The translations under genes and the position numbers were made by a program. A DNA stretch of 45,094 nucleotides from contig JACQXB010000006.1 in the NCBI GenBank assembly GCA_016208965.1, positions 122,262 through 167,355 on the forward strand, written 5' to 3'. Of this stretch, positions 36,307-43,012 are shown in pieces. The DNA is from Nitrospirota bacterium. GTDB lineage: Bacteria > Nitrospirota > Thermodesulfovibrionia > UBA6902 > DSMQ01. Position 1 is the stretch's first letter. The number at the start of each line of letters is the position of its first letter. Below the pieces are notes generated by a model. It saw nothing but the letters and a program-made list of their open reading frames with translations. It did not search any database and had not been told where the DNA came from.

Positions 36307-36357
36307 CATTTTGATGAAAGTTTTTAACTACAATAAAAACTTTGAAAGGAGAATACC

Positions 36358-36636
36358 ATGTCAGAAAAATTAAGTCATGAAGAGTTCATAAAAAAAGCGA
36401 TTGTGACTTTAAGGGCTAAGGGGTATAAAGGTATACATACTGTTTATTCAGGGTTTAATACTGCTTTTAAAAAGTATTTTGACAATGAAAACCCTGTTGA
36501 GGCAACAAACAAACTTGCTAAGGAAGGGAAGATAGTAATTAGACCTGTTAAAGGTGGAGTAATGCTTTATCTGCCAGAGGATGCAACAGGTGTGAGTGCT
36601 GCAGCAGATGAGGCGCTCAAAAAAATGGGACTTTAA
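36358..36636 (+). CDS. Small conserved hypothetical, winged-helix-like
   Basis: 92 residues with a strong AAAGGAG ribosome site 7 bases before ATG. LSHEEFIKKAIVTLRAKGYK and the later ATNKLAKEGKIVIRPVKGGV give a helix-helix-beta-hairpin order resembling a small winged helix, and the end is helical (SAAADEALKKMG). I do not recognise the family. Located between rmuC and a methyltransferase in the same direction. Confidence 0.75.
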   Translation: MSEKLSHEEFIKKAIVTLRAKGYKGIHTVYSGFNTAFKKYFDNENPVEATNKLAKEGKIVIRPVKGGVMLYLPEDATGVSAAADEALKKMGL

Positions 36637-36710
36637 AGACAGTTAACAGTTGACTGTGGTCAGTGAACAGTTAAAAAACTAATACTATAAAAGATTAGGA
36701 TGACGATAGT

Positions 36711-37694
36711 ATGGCTGATATTCTTAAGAAGGCTGAGGAATTAAAGAAAATATGGGGTAGTTTTAGACCTGCAAGGGTGCTGCTTACTGCAAATAATTTT
36801 AGAGTCTTTGATTATCTCCAGCAACAAAAGTCAGCAGAAAAACTTTCAAAGAATATAGGAGCGGACAGAAGGACAACTGAGATTTTGCTTGATGCCCTTA
36901 CAGGATTAGGACTCCTCAAAAAACAGAGAGGTCTTTATAAGAATAACAGTATTGCTTCGAAATTTCTTGTCTCAGATAATCCTTATTACCAGGGCGACAT
37001 TATAAGACATGCAGATACCTTGTGGAAGAACTGGTCAGGTCTTGATGAGGTAATAAAAACAGGTAACCCCTATCGTAAAGCACAAAACCATGATGCCTTT
37101 ATACTTGGGATGCATAATCTTGCCTCTTTAAAAGTGAAAAATGTTATAAAAATAATCGGGTTAAAAGGTGTTAAGACAGCGCTTGATCTTGGTGGAGGTC
37201 CGGGGACATATTCAATAGAGATGGCAAAAAAGGGTGTCTCGGTTACACTATTTGACAGACCCGAGACCGTGAAGATTGCAAAGAGAGTTATAAATAACGC
37301 CCCCCGCCCCCCTCTTAAATTAAGAGGGGGAGAAGGGGGAGTTAATTTCATTCAGGGGGATTTCCTCTATGACGATATAGGCAAAGGGTATGACCTGATA
37401 TTTGCCAGTCAGATATTACATTCAAATTCAGAGAAAGATAATCTTCATTTACTGAAAAAATGTAACGAGGCATTAAATAAGGGGGGCAGGATAGTTATTC
37501 AGGAATTTTATGTTTCAGAGGACAGGACACATCCTGTACACAGCACCCTTTTTTCTGTAAACATGCTTGTTAATACAGAAGAGGGAAAATGCTATTCACC
37601 TGACGAGATGAAGAATTGGCTCTCAAAAACAGGACTCACAACCATAAGAGAGAGTTTTATTGATGATTGTGTATTGATTAGTGGGGAGAGCTAA
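36711..37694 (+). CDS. SAM-dependent methyltransferase (acetylserotonin O-methyltransferase-like)
   Basis: 327 residues. An N-terminal dimerisation winged helix (RVLLTANNFRVFDYL, TTEILLDALTGLGLL) precedes a class I methyltransferase: motif I TALDLGGGPGTYSIEMAKKG, the acidic LFDRPET, then NFIQGDFLYDDIGKGYDLIF and NKGGRIVIQEFYV. Between the second and third strands a palindromic repeat encodes NNAPRPPLKLRGGEGG, lengthening a loop. Such bacterial enzymes methylate small hydroxylated molecules; the substrate is unknown. A fragment of a related 3' end occurs at 39408-39503. Confidence 0.85.
   Translation: MADILKKAEELKKIWGSFRPARVLLTANNFRVFDYLQQQKSAEKLSKNIGADRRTTEILLDALTGLGLLKKQRGLYKNNSIASKFLVSDNPYYQGDIIRHADTLWKNWSGLDEVIKTGNPYRKAQNHDAFILGMHNLASLKVKNVIKIIGLKGVKTALDLGGGPGTYSIEMAKKGVSVTLFDRPETVKIAKRVINNAPRPPLKLRGGEGGVNFIQGDFLYDDIGKGYDLIFASQILHSNSEKDNLHLLKKCNEALNKGGRIVIQEFYVSEDRTHPVHSTLFSVNMLVNTEEGKCYSPDEMKNWLSKTGLTTIRESFIDDCVLISGES
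37296..37344. repeat. C-rich/G-rich palindrome in frame in the methyltransferase gene
   Basis: AACGCCCCCCGCCCCCC, CTCTTAAATTAAGAG, then GGGGAGAAGGGGGAGTT: an inverted repeat contained in the open frame. It encodes NNAPRPPLKLRGGEGGVN. The centre CTCTTAAATTAAGAG is a perfect palindrome. Confidence 0.85.
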
Positions 37695-37815
37695 AGGATT
37701 TCTCATGGGTCATGAATGTGCGGGGTCAGACACCAAAATTGACATTGTCAACCACTCCATCTCAAAGCGAGTCTCGCATAGAGTCGCATCGACAAACACC
37801 GCATATGGCGGGAGA

Positions 37816-37905
37816 GTGGAAAAAGAACAAACTTTCAAGCAAAAACTCCTATCTCTCAAGCGCAGCTTGATGGAGGACTTACTGACAGGCAAAGTGAGGG
37901 TAAAT
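37816..37905 (+). pseudogene. HsdS (type I restriction specificity subunit) C-terminal remnant
   Basis: A reading frame here encodes EKEQTFKQKLLSLKRSLMED then LLTGKVRV, closely matching the usual C-terminus of HsdS proteins (LKxGLMxDLLTGKVRV). The preceding 120 bases do not look like HsdS. Only the tail of a type I specificity gene is left, directly before the promoter of the DUF4143 ATPase. Confidence 0.7.
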
Positions 37906-37911
37906 TATATG

Positions 37912-37966
37912 ATTTCAAGGACTACTAATCCTTGAAATTGACAAATTATAAGAATTAGCGTATGCT
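37912..37966 (+). promoter_or_regulatory. Operator palindrome and leaderless-type promoter of the DUF4143 gene
   Basis: ATTTCAAGGA (37912-37921) and TCCTTGAAAT (37929-37938) form a perfect 10-bp inverted repeat with a 7-nt gap. TTGACA (37938-37943) abuts it, followed by a 17-nt spacer and TATGCT (37961-37966). The predicted transcription start falls at or next to the ATG at 37973, so the mRNA would be leaderless. The palindrome resembles in core (AAGGA...TCCTT) the one at the other DUF4143 gene. Confidence 0.6.
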
Positions 37967-37972
37967 ATTTTT

Positions 37973-39100
37973 ATGAAAATACCCCGAATTTACCAGGACT
38001 TAAACAAACATTTAAAACCTAACAAGGCATTGATTATTTATGGTCCCCGTCAGGTAGGTAAAACAACTTTACTGCAGGATTTTCTTGCTGCAACTAACTT
38101 CAAGTATAAATTAGATTCAGGCGACAATATCCAGACCCAGCATATACTTGGCTCGCAAGATTTCAACCTTATCTGTGAATATGCGCAGGGTTATGAATTG
38201 GTTGCTATTGATGAAGCACAGAGAATTAAAAACATAGGGCTTGGATTGAAGATAATCGTTGACCAGATGCCAGGTATTAAAGTTATAGCCACCGGTTCTT
38301 CATCATTTGAACTTTCCGGGCAGGTGGGAGAGCCTTTAACCGGCAGAAAAATAACACTTACTTTGTATCCGATATCACAGATTGAATTGAGCAGTTTATA
38401 TAATTCTTATGAAATAAAAAATAAATTAGAAGAATGGTTAATCTTTGGCGGCTATCCTGAGGTTGTTACCACAGCGAATAAAACCGAAAAAATTAAACTG
38501 CTGGAAGAAATTGTTCAGGCATATCTATTGAAAGACATTTTAAATCTGGAAAAAGTTAAAAGCGCAAAGATTTTATTGGATTTACTTCGTCTGCTTGCTT
38601 TTCAAGTGGGCAGTGAAGTGTCTCTGAATGAACTCGCCCGTCAAATCGGGATTGATTACAAAACAGTAGCGCGCTATCTGGACCTTTTTGAGAAATCATT
38701 TGTGATTTACAATTTGCGCGGGTTTAGCCGTAATCTGCGCAAAGAAATCACCAAAAAGAGCAAATATTTTTTTTATGATAACGGCGTTCGCAACGCTGTT
38801 ATTTCCAATTTCAATAATTTAGAGCTGCGCAATGATGCGGGTATATTGTGGGAAAATTTTCTGTTTATTGAACGATTGAAAAAACGGACTTATCAGGGTA
38901 TTCATGCAAACAATTATTTCTGGCGAACATGGGATCAAAAAGAGATTGATTTGGTAGAAGAAAGAGAGGGTAAATTATTCGCTTATGAATTCAAATGGGG
39001 CAAAAAAAGTTTAAAACCGCCGAAGGAATGGGGCGAGACATATCCCGACTCTGAATTTGCAATAATATCACCGGAAAATTATCTGGAGTTTATTACTTAA
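37973..39100 (+). CDS. AAA ATPase with DUF4143 domain
   Basis: 375 residues. N-terminal AAA_14 ATPase with Walker A YGPRQVGKTTLL and Walker B ELVAIDEAQRI, sensor-like VIATGSSSFELSG. A winged helix follows (SLNELARQIGIDYKTVARYL), then the DUF4143 nuclease-like end: FWRTWDQKEIDLVEEREGK and FAYEFKWG, which holds a D...E-x-K pattern. Family function unknown. It is placed inside the scar of a type I restriction locus and has its own palindromic promoter. Confidence 0.85.
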   Translation: MKIPRIYQDLNKHLKPNKALIIYGPRQVGKTTLLQDFLAATNFKYKLDSGDNIQTQHILGSQDFNLICEYAQGYELVAIDEAQRIKNIGLGLKIIVDQMPGIKVIATGSSSFELSGQVGEPLTGRKITLTLYPISQIELSSLYNSYEIKNKLEEWLIFGGYPEVVTTANKTEKIKLLEEIVQAYLLKDILNLEKVKSAKILLDLLRLLAFQVGSEVSLNELARQIGIDYKTVARYLDLFEKSFVIYNLRGFSRNLRKEITKKSKYFFYDNGVRNAVISNFNNLELRNDAGILWENFLFIERLKKRTYQGIHANNYFWRTWDQKEIDLVEEREGKLFAYEFKWGKKSLKPPKEWGETYPDSEFAIISPENYLEFIT

Positions 39101-39147
39101 CTTATGGATAGAATTGCTTTGAATGAGCTTGAGTATGTAAAAGAACG

Positions 39148-39231
39148 TTCCTGCGGCAGTTGGAACGATTAAGCTGGCGCATTGTGGAAGAGATACGCAC
39201 AGGGCGGGCAGAAGAAGAAACATCAGGATGA
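39148..39231 (+). pseudogene. C-terminal fragment of an unidentified restriction-locus gene
   Basis: An open stretch encodes [20 protein letters not shown] and AEEETSG, stopping at TGA that overlaps the next ATG as ATGA. The coupling to a YgjP-like start suggests the end of an HsdR-type gene, whose usual neighbour is such a metalloprotease, but the sequence alone is too short to prove it. Confidence 0.4.
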
Positions 39232-39503
39232 CAGAAGTTAAAATAGATAAAATTATCAGATCAAAACGAAGGACTATCGCGCTTGAAGTAGCGCGAGACG
39301 CTACTTTGACCATTCGTGAACAGACAGAAGAAATAGAGAAGCAAGTCCTTCATCCAAAGGCATGTCTGAGTTCCCAGAGTAAAGGAAGGCTCAAACCTGA
39401 GAGGGAAGATGCTGAAATAAAGGATTGTCTCTTAAAAGTAGGATTAAAAGGTATAGAAGATAGGCTTATTGATGATATGGTACTGATTGAGGCTGATAAA
39501 TAA
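39228..39503 (+). pseudogene. Chimeric remnant: YgjP/M48-like N-terminus joined to methyltransferase C-terminus
   Basis: The first 31 codons give [20 protein letters not shown], the standard start of YgjP/DUF45 metal-dependent hydrolases. No HExxH motif follows. The last 32 codons (39408-39503) encode [20 protein letters not shown] followed by DMVLI, matching the end of the methyltransferase at 36711 (EMKNWLSKTGLTTIRESFID, DCVLI). The frame thus fuses two broken genes by deletion. Confidence 0.65.
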
Positions 39504-39578
39504 CCAAATTTCCAAAAATTCTTGTTATAATAAAACACCCTTTTTGTAAGGCTAATACTATCTTAGGAGAGGAAATAT

Positions 39579-40223
39579 ATGAAATTTTTTATCGACACAG
39601 CTAATGTTAAGGAGATAAAAGATGCGTGGTCGCTCGGGGTCATTGATGGGGTTACAACAAACCCGTCTCTTATTTCAAGGGAAAATAAAAACCCCATAGA
39701 GCTGCTTAAGGAGATTTGCGAAATAGTTGATGGTCCCATAAGTGCTGAGGCAGTAAGTCTTGAGGCAGCTAAGATGATAGAAGAGGCAAAGGAACTATCT
39801 CGGATTCATAAAAATATTGTAGTAAAAATACCCATGACAAGAGATGGATTAAGGGCTGTAAAGGAATTGTCAAAACTTAACATAAAAACCAATATGACCC
39901 TTATATTTTCTCCTTCTCAGGCATTGTTAGCAGCAAAGGCAGGGGCAACTTATGTAAGCCCATTTGTTGGAAGGCTTGATGATATAAGTCATTATGGTAT
40001 GGACACTGTAGCACAGATTCTTGAGATATATGAGAATTATAATCTTAAAACAGAGGTAATTGTTGCAAGTATAAGAAATCCACTACATGTTGTTGAGGCA
40101 GCAAGAATGGGGGCACATATTGCAACCATACCTTTTTCGGTCATAGAACAGCTTTTAAAACACCCTCTGACAGATATAGGGGTAGAGAGGTTTTTAAAGG
40201 ACTGGGAGAAAGTGCCGAAATAA
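39579..40223 (+). CDS. tal: Transaldolase (small TalC/fructose-6-phosphate aldolase type)
   Basis: 214 residues, the short class. Starts [29 protein letters not shown], with the Schiff-base Lys in NIVVKIPMT (K83), [31 protein letters not shown] and VIVASIRNP. Works in the non-oxidative pentose phosphate pathway moving a dihydroxyacetone unit, or as an aldolase; the two cannot be told apart by these motifs. Good AGGAGAGG ribosome site. Confidence 0.95.
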   Translation: MKFFIDTANVKEIKDAWSLGVIDGVTTNPSLISRENKNPIELLKEICEIVDGPISAEAVSLEAAKMIEEAKELSRIHKNIVVKIPMTRDGLRAVKELSKLNIKTNMTLIFSPSQALLAAKAGATYVSPFVGRLDDISHYGMDTVAQILEIYENYNLKTEVIVASIRNPLHVVEAARMGAHIATIPFSVIEQLLKHPLTDIGVERFLKDWEKVPK

Positions 40224-40234
40224 AATTATATTTT

Positions 40235-40311
40235 GTCATTCCTGCGAAAGCAGGAATCCAGGAGGTTGAATGTTTAAAATCTTCTGGATTCCGCATCAAG
40301 TGCGGAATGAC
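40235..40311. repeat. GTCATTCC/GGAATGAC palindromic repeat
   Basis: A left hairpin (TTCCTGCGAAAGCAGGAA) and a right hairpin (TTCCGCATCAAGTGCGGAA) are enclosed by outer arms GTCATTCC and GGAATGAC. The same arms occur inside MITE copies 1 and 2. May serve as a terminator-like structure after the transaldolase. Confidence 0.75.
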
Positions 40312-40364
40312 GAATTAAATGTATTGCAAGTTGTTTTGTGTAGTTTATTTTAAGAGGTGATAGA

Positions 40365-40568
40365 ATGCCAATATTTGAATATAAATGCCAGACATGCGAA
40401 GAAGAATTTGAAAAGCTCGTCTCAGGAACAAACGTAGAGATTTCATGCCCCAAGTGTGGCTCAAGAGATGTTAAAAAGAAATTTTCTGTATTTGGCATGA
40501 GCGGGGTGGAAAAACAAATTAGTTCATGTAGTTCATGTAACGCCACCTCCTGCGGAAGCTGTAACTAA
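40365..40568 (+). CDS. FmdB-family zinc ribbon protein
   Basis: 67 residues. MPIFEYKCQTCEEEFEKLVS, then ISCPKCGSRDVKKKFSVFG, supplies the CxxC...CxxC zinc ribbon of FmdB. The C-terminal tail SSCSSCNATSCGSCN adds further cysteines as in many members. Putative regulatory or metal-binding protein; function not settled. AGAGGTGA ribosome site. Confidence 0.9.
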   Translation: MPIFEYKCQTCEEEFEKLVSGTNVEISCPKCGSRDVKKKFSVFGMSGVEKQISSCSSCNATSCGSCN

Positions 40569-40698
40569 CTCTATTATATAGTTTTCGTGAGGCTACATCC
40601 GCAATCTTGAATTCATTCTCATACATTAACTTTGATAATTTTATGCCTCCATTAAGAACAAATTTGACTTCTTAATTTTTTTTGTCGTAAACTTTAGC

Positions 40699-40977
40699 AT
40701 GGAAGTGACAAGAAGAGATTTTATCAAGGTATCAGGCGTATTTTTATGCGGATTATTTGCTACCCAAGGAGAAGCAACAAATCTTAGTTGTCCGTCATGT
40801 AAGGCACTCAATCTTTTCCCAAACAAATGTTTAAATTGTGGAAAAGGATTAATAGAGGGAATTGGCTGTAACAACTGCGTAAAGAAATATAATTGTCTCC
40901 AGATACCATTTCCTAATCATAAATATTTAATAGAAACAGATAAGCCTTTACTCACAACAGAGGCAATAAAGTTTTAG
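40699..40977 (+). CDS. Tat-signal small cysteine-rich protein
   Basis: 92 residues. The start TRRDFIKVSGVFLCGLFAT is a twin-arginine-type signal. The mature part has cysteine pairs C31/C34, C44/C47, C57/C60 and C66 (CPSC, CLNC, CNNC), like a double zinc ribbon or a small redox/Fe-S subunit exported folded. I do not recognise a family. Its stop codon overlaps the first base pair of the retron RNA. Whether it belongs to the retron is unknown. Confidence 0.65.
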   Translation: MEVTRRDFIKVSGVFLCGLFATQGEATNLSCPSCKALNLFPNKCLNCGKGLIEGIGCNNCVKKYNCLQIPFPNHKYLIETDKPLLTTEAIKF

Positions 40978-41094
40978 GGCGTCCTTTTTAGATGGCAATA
41001 TGCCGGGATGGTGTTACGCTATCCACGCAACTTCCGCTTGCAGGCATAGGCCTTACGGCCTATGCCAAGGAGTTTTATGTAAAAGGGATGCCCT
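40976..41094 (+). ncRNA. Retron msr-msd RNA
   Basis: a1 (40976-40988, AGGGCGTCCTTTT) pairs with a2 (41081-41094, AAAAGGGATGCCCT) over 13 bp with one bulged G and one G-U. After a1 comes a candidate branching G in TTTTTAGAT (40991). Small msr-type hairpins: GGCA-ATA-TGCC (40994-41004) and GGATGG-7 nt-CTATCC (41006-41024); possibly GCAA/TTGC (41027-41041). The msd-type hairpin is a perfect 10-bp stem with TTAC loop (41043-41066). Located 11 bases before the RT ATG, as in known retrons. Exact ends and branch point are inferred. Confidence 0.75.
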
Positions 41095-41105
41095 TCCCTT
41101 AATTT

Positions 41106-42281
41106 ATGAAATGTTCTGATGAACAATTTATTTCTAATCTAATTGAGCTTAACGAGAAGGCAAAAGTAGCCCCTGATTTAATAGACATTATTACTGCCTA
41201 TGCCCGTCTATGCCAAAGGTATGGTAAAGAAGTTAAGTTTTATGACAAAAATCCTGCCATTTCAACAAACAAACCCACAATAAAGGACTTTATAGATAAA
41301 AATCCTCACCTCGATAAAAGGAGTCTTTCCTTCTTAGTCTCCTACGCAGAGATGATGCGTAAAAGAGGTTTGCCGTTTATATTCAACATCACTCATCTTG
41401 CGAATTTTCTCGAAGTAGAAGATGTTCGACTTAAACAACTCATTAAATACAAAGAGAAGTCCTATCATAATTTTTATATCCCTAAAAGCAATGGCGGAAA
41501 GAGGCTCATATCTGCGCCGACAGACCATTTAAAGACGATTCAAAGGAAGATACTCAAGGATATCCTTGAAAGGGTTTCACTTCATCCATCTGCAAATGGC
41601 TTCAGGATTGGAAGATCGGTAACTACAAATGCTGAAAAACACACGGGGCAAGAGGTTGTTATAAAGATAGACATAAAAGACTTTTTCCCATCCATTACCA
41701 ATCAGAGGATAAAAGGCATTTATGTGAATCTCGGCTATCCTGATGGTGTGGCAGAGACATTGACAGGGCTTTCCACTTATAAAGGGCGGCTTCCAATGGG
41801 TGCTCCTACAAGCCCATATTTAGCAAATATTGTGGCTACGAGGCTCGACAGAAGGTTTGCAAATCTCAGTAAGAAGATAGATTTTGTATATTCAAGATAT
41901 GCCGATGACCTTGCATTTTCTTCAAAAGATAAGACCTTTGCCAGATCCATACCATTCTTTAAAAAGATTATCCAGGATGAAGGCTTTGAGGTGAATGAAG
42001 AAAAAGTAGTTATTGCAAGGAAGGGAGGCCAGCAGAAGGTTACAGGGGTTGTTGTAAACCGAAAGGTAAACATAGAACAAAAGGAATACAAGAGGCTCAG
42101 GGCAGTTGTTCATAATTGTGTAAATGGTGACTTAAGAGAGGAGATGAAAAAATGGGGGGCATCAAGCCTGAATGAGTTTAAAAGCACCTTTTTAGGCCAC
42201 ATAAATTTTGTAAAGATGTTAAACAATGAAAAGGGATATAGACTTCTTGATGGCTTCAGGCAAATCTCATGGCCTGTTTAA
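41106..42281 (+). CDS. Retron reverse transcriptase
   Basis: 391 residues. RT order: PKSNGGKRLISAP (127-138), the retron-specific NAxxH as NAEKH (175-179), IKIDIKDFFPSI with catalytic D189, LPMGAPTSPYLANI (229-242), YSRYADDLAFSS with catalytic D267/D268, EGFEVNEEKVVI, and the retron VTG motif (312-314). The first ~90 residues are helical and unassigned. Thumb region with FLGHINFV ends the protein. No maturase or endonuclease domain, excluding a group II intron; TSP instead of SQ in motif 4 excludes a DGR. Makes branched msDNA from the RNA encoded directly upstream. Overlaps the next gene by 13 bases. Confidence 0.92.
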   Translation: MKCSDEQFISNLIELNEKAKVAPDLIDIITAYARLCQRYGKEVKFYDKNPAISTNKPTIKDFIDKNPHLDKRSLSFLVSYAEMMRKRGLPFIFNITHLANFLEVEDVRLKQLIKYKEKSYHNFYIPKSNGGKRLISAPTDHLKTIQRKILKDILERVSLHPSANGFRIGRSVTTNAEKHTGQEVVIKIDIKDFFPSITNQRIKGIYVNLGYPDGVAETLTGLSTYKGRLPMGAPTSPYLANIVATRLDRRFANLSKKIDFVYSRYADDLAFSSKDKTFARSIPFFKKIIQDEGFEVNEEKVVIARKGGQQKVTGVVVNRKVNIEQKEYKRLRAVVHNCVNGDLREEMKKWGASSLNEFKSTFLGHINFVKMLNNEKGYRLLDGFRQISWPV

Positions 42282-43012
42282 GAATAGTAGTATTTGTCTT
42301 GTTATTGAACGGGCTTGCCCATGCTGATGTGGGTATAATCTGCACACTTAAAGACGAGATGGAACAGATTCTAAAAGATATGAAAGTTGAGGATAAGGTT
42401 TACAGGGCAGAGAGGGTATTTTATAAAGGTCTATTAGATGGTGTAAAGATTGTTCTCGTTAGATCTCCTATGGGAAAGGTGAACAATACTATCACGGCGC
42501 AGCTTCTGGTAAGCCACTTTAATGTAGATATGATTACATCTATCGGATTTGCTGGTGCAGTTAATGAAACCCTGAAAATAGGTGATGTGTTTATTTCAAT
42601 AAATGCCATTCAGCATGACTTCGGAACTATTAAGCCATATGGATTTATATGGGGAAGGTCACCGGAGATAGGAGAACCAAAAGAGATAACTCCTGAAAAG
42701 TGGGCAACATCAAAAAGTTACTCCTATGGCATTATTGTCAGCGGTGATCAATTTATTGCATCAGAAGAAAAAAGGGAATGGTTAAAAAAGAAATTCAATG
42801 CCCTTGCTGTGGATATGGGAGCTGCTGCTATATTTGAAGTTTGCAAACAGAATAGCATCAGATGTCTATTCATAAGGACTATCTCGGATAGCGCTGATAT
42901 TGAAGGTAGAATCAACTTTAACAGCGCGGTTCAGAATGAGAATTACAGAGGTGTCAATGTGCTAAAAGAGTTTCTCCAGGACTATTATAAGCATGAAGTT
43001 AGGGGGCAATAA
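42269..43012 (+). CDS. Exported MTAN/PNP-fold nucleosidase-like protein, possible retron effector
   Basis: 247 residues. A 19-residue signal peptide (LRIVVFVLLLNGLAHA) precedes a nucleoside phosphorylase/MTA-SAH nucleosidase fold: VGIICTLKDEMEQIL (E30 matches catalytic Glu12 of E. coli MTAN), SIGFAGAVN, GIIVSGDQFIAS, LAVDMGAAAIFEVC, IRTISDSAD with D207 (Asp197 equivalent). The ribose-binding Glu of the VEMEA motif is Gly184 here. Periplasmic if the signal is used; a GTG at the domain start could give a cytoplasmic form. Overlaps the RT gene, so translation is coupled. Confidence 0.8.
   Translation: MACLRIVVFVLLLNGLAHADVGIICTLKDEMEQILKDMKVEDKVYRAERVFYKGLLDGVKIVLVRSPMGKVNNTITAQLLVSHFNVDMITSIGFAGAVNETLKIGDVFISINAIQHDFGTIKPYGFIWGRSPEIGEPKEITPEKWATSKSYSYGIIVSGDQFIASEEKREWLKKKFNALAVDMGAAAIFEVCKQNSIRCLFIRTISDSADIEGRINFNSAVQNENYRGVNVLKEFLQDYYKHEVRGQ

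Noticed and set aside
37681-37935. Whole 84-codon frame as an intact gene
   Set aside because: Only its second half resembles anything (HsdS tail); the first part has no ribosome site and overlaps the methyltransferase end, so it is treated as a remnant.
41106-42281. Diversity-generating retroelement or group II intron RT
   Set aside because: Motif 4 is MGAPTSP rather than the SQ form of DGR enzymes, no template/variable repeat pair was seen nearby, there is no maturase or HNH domain, and the upstream RNA has retron rather than intron structure.
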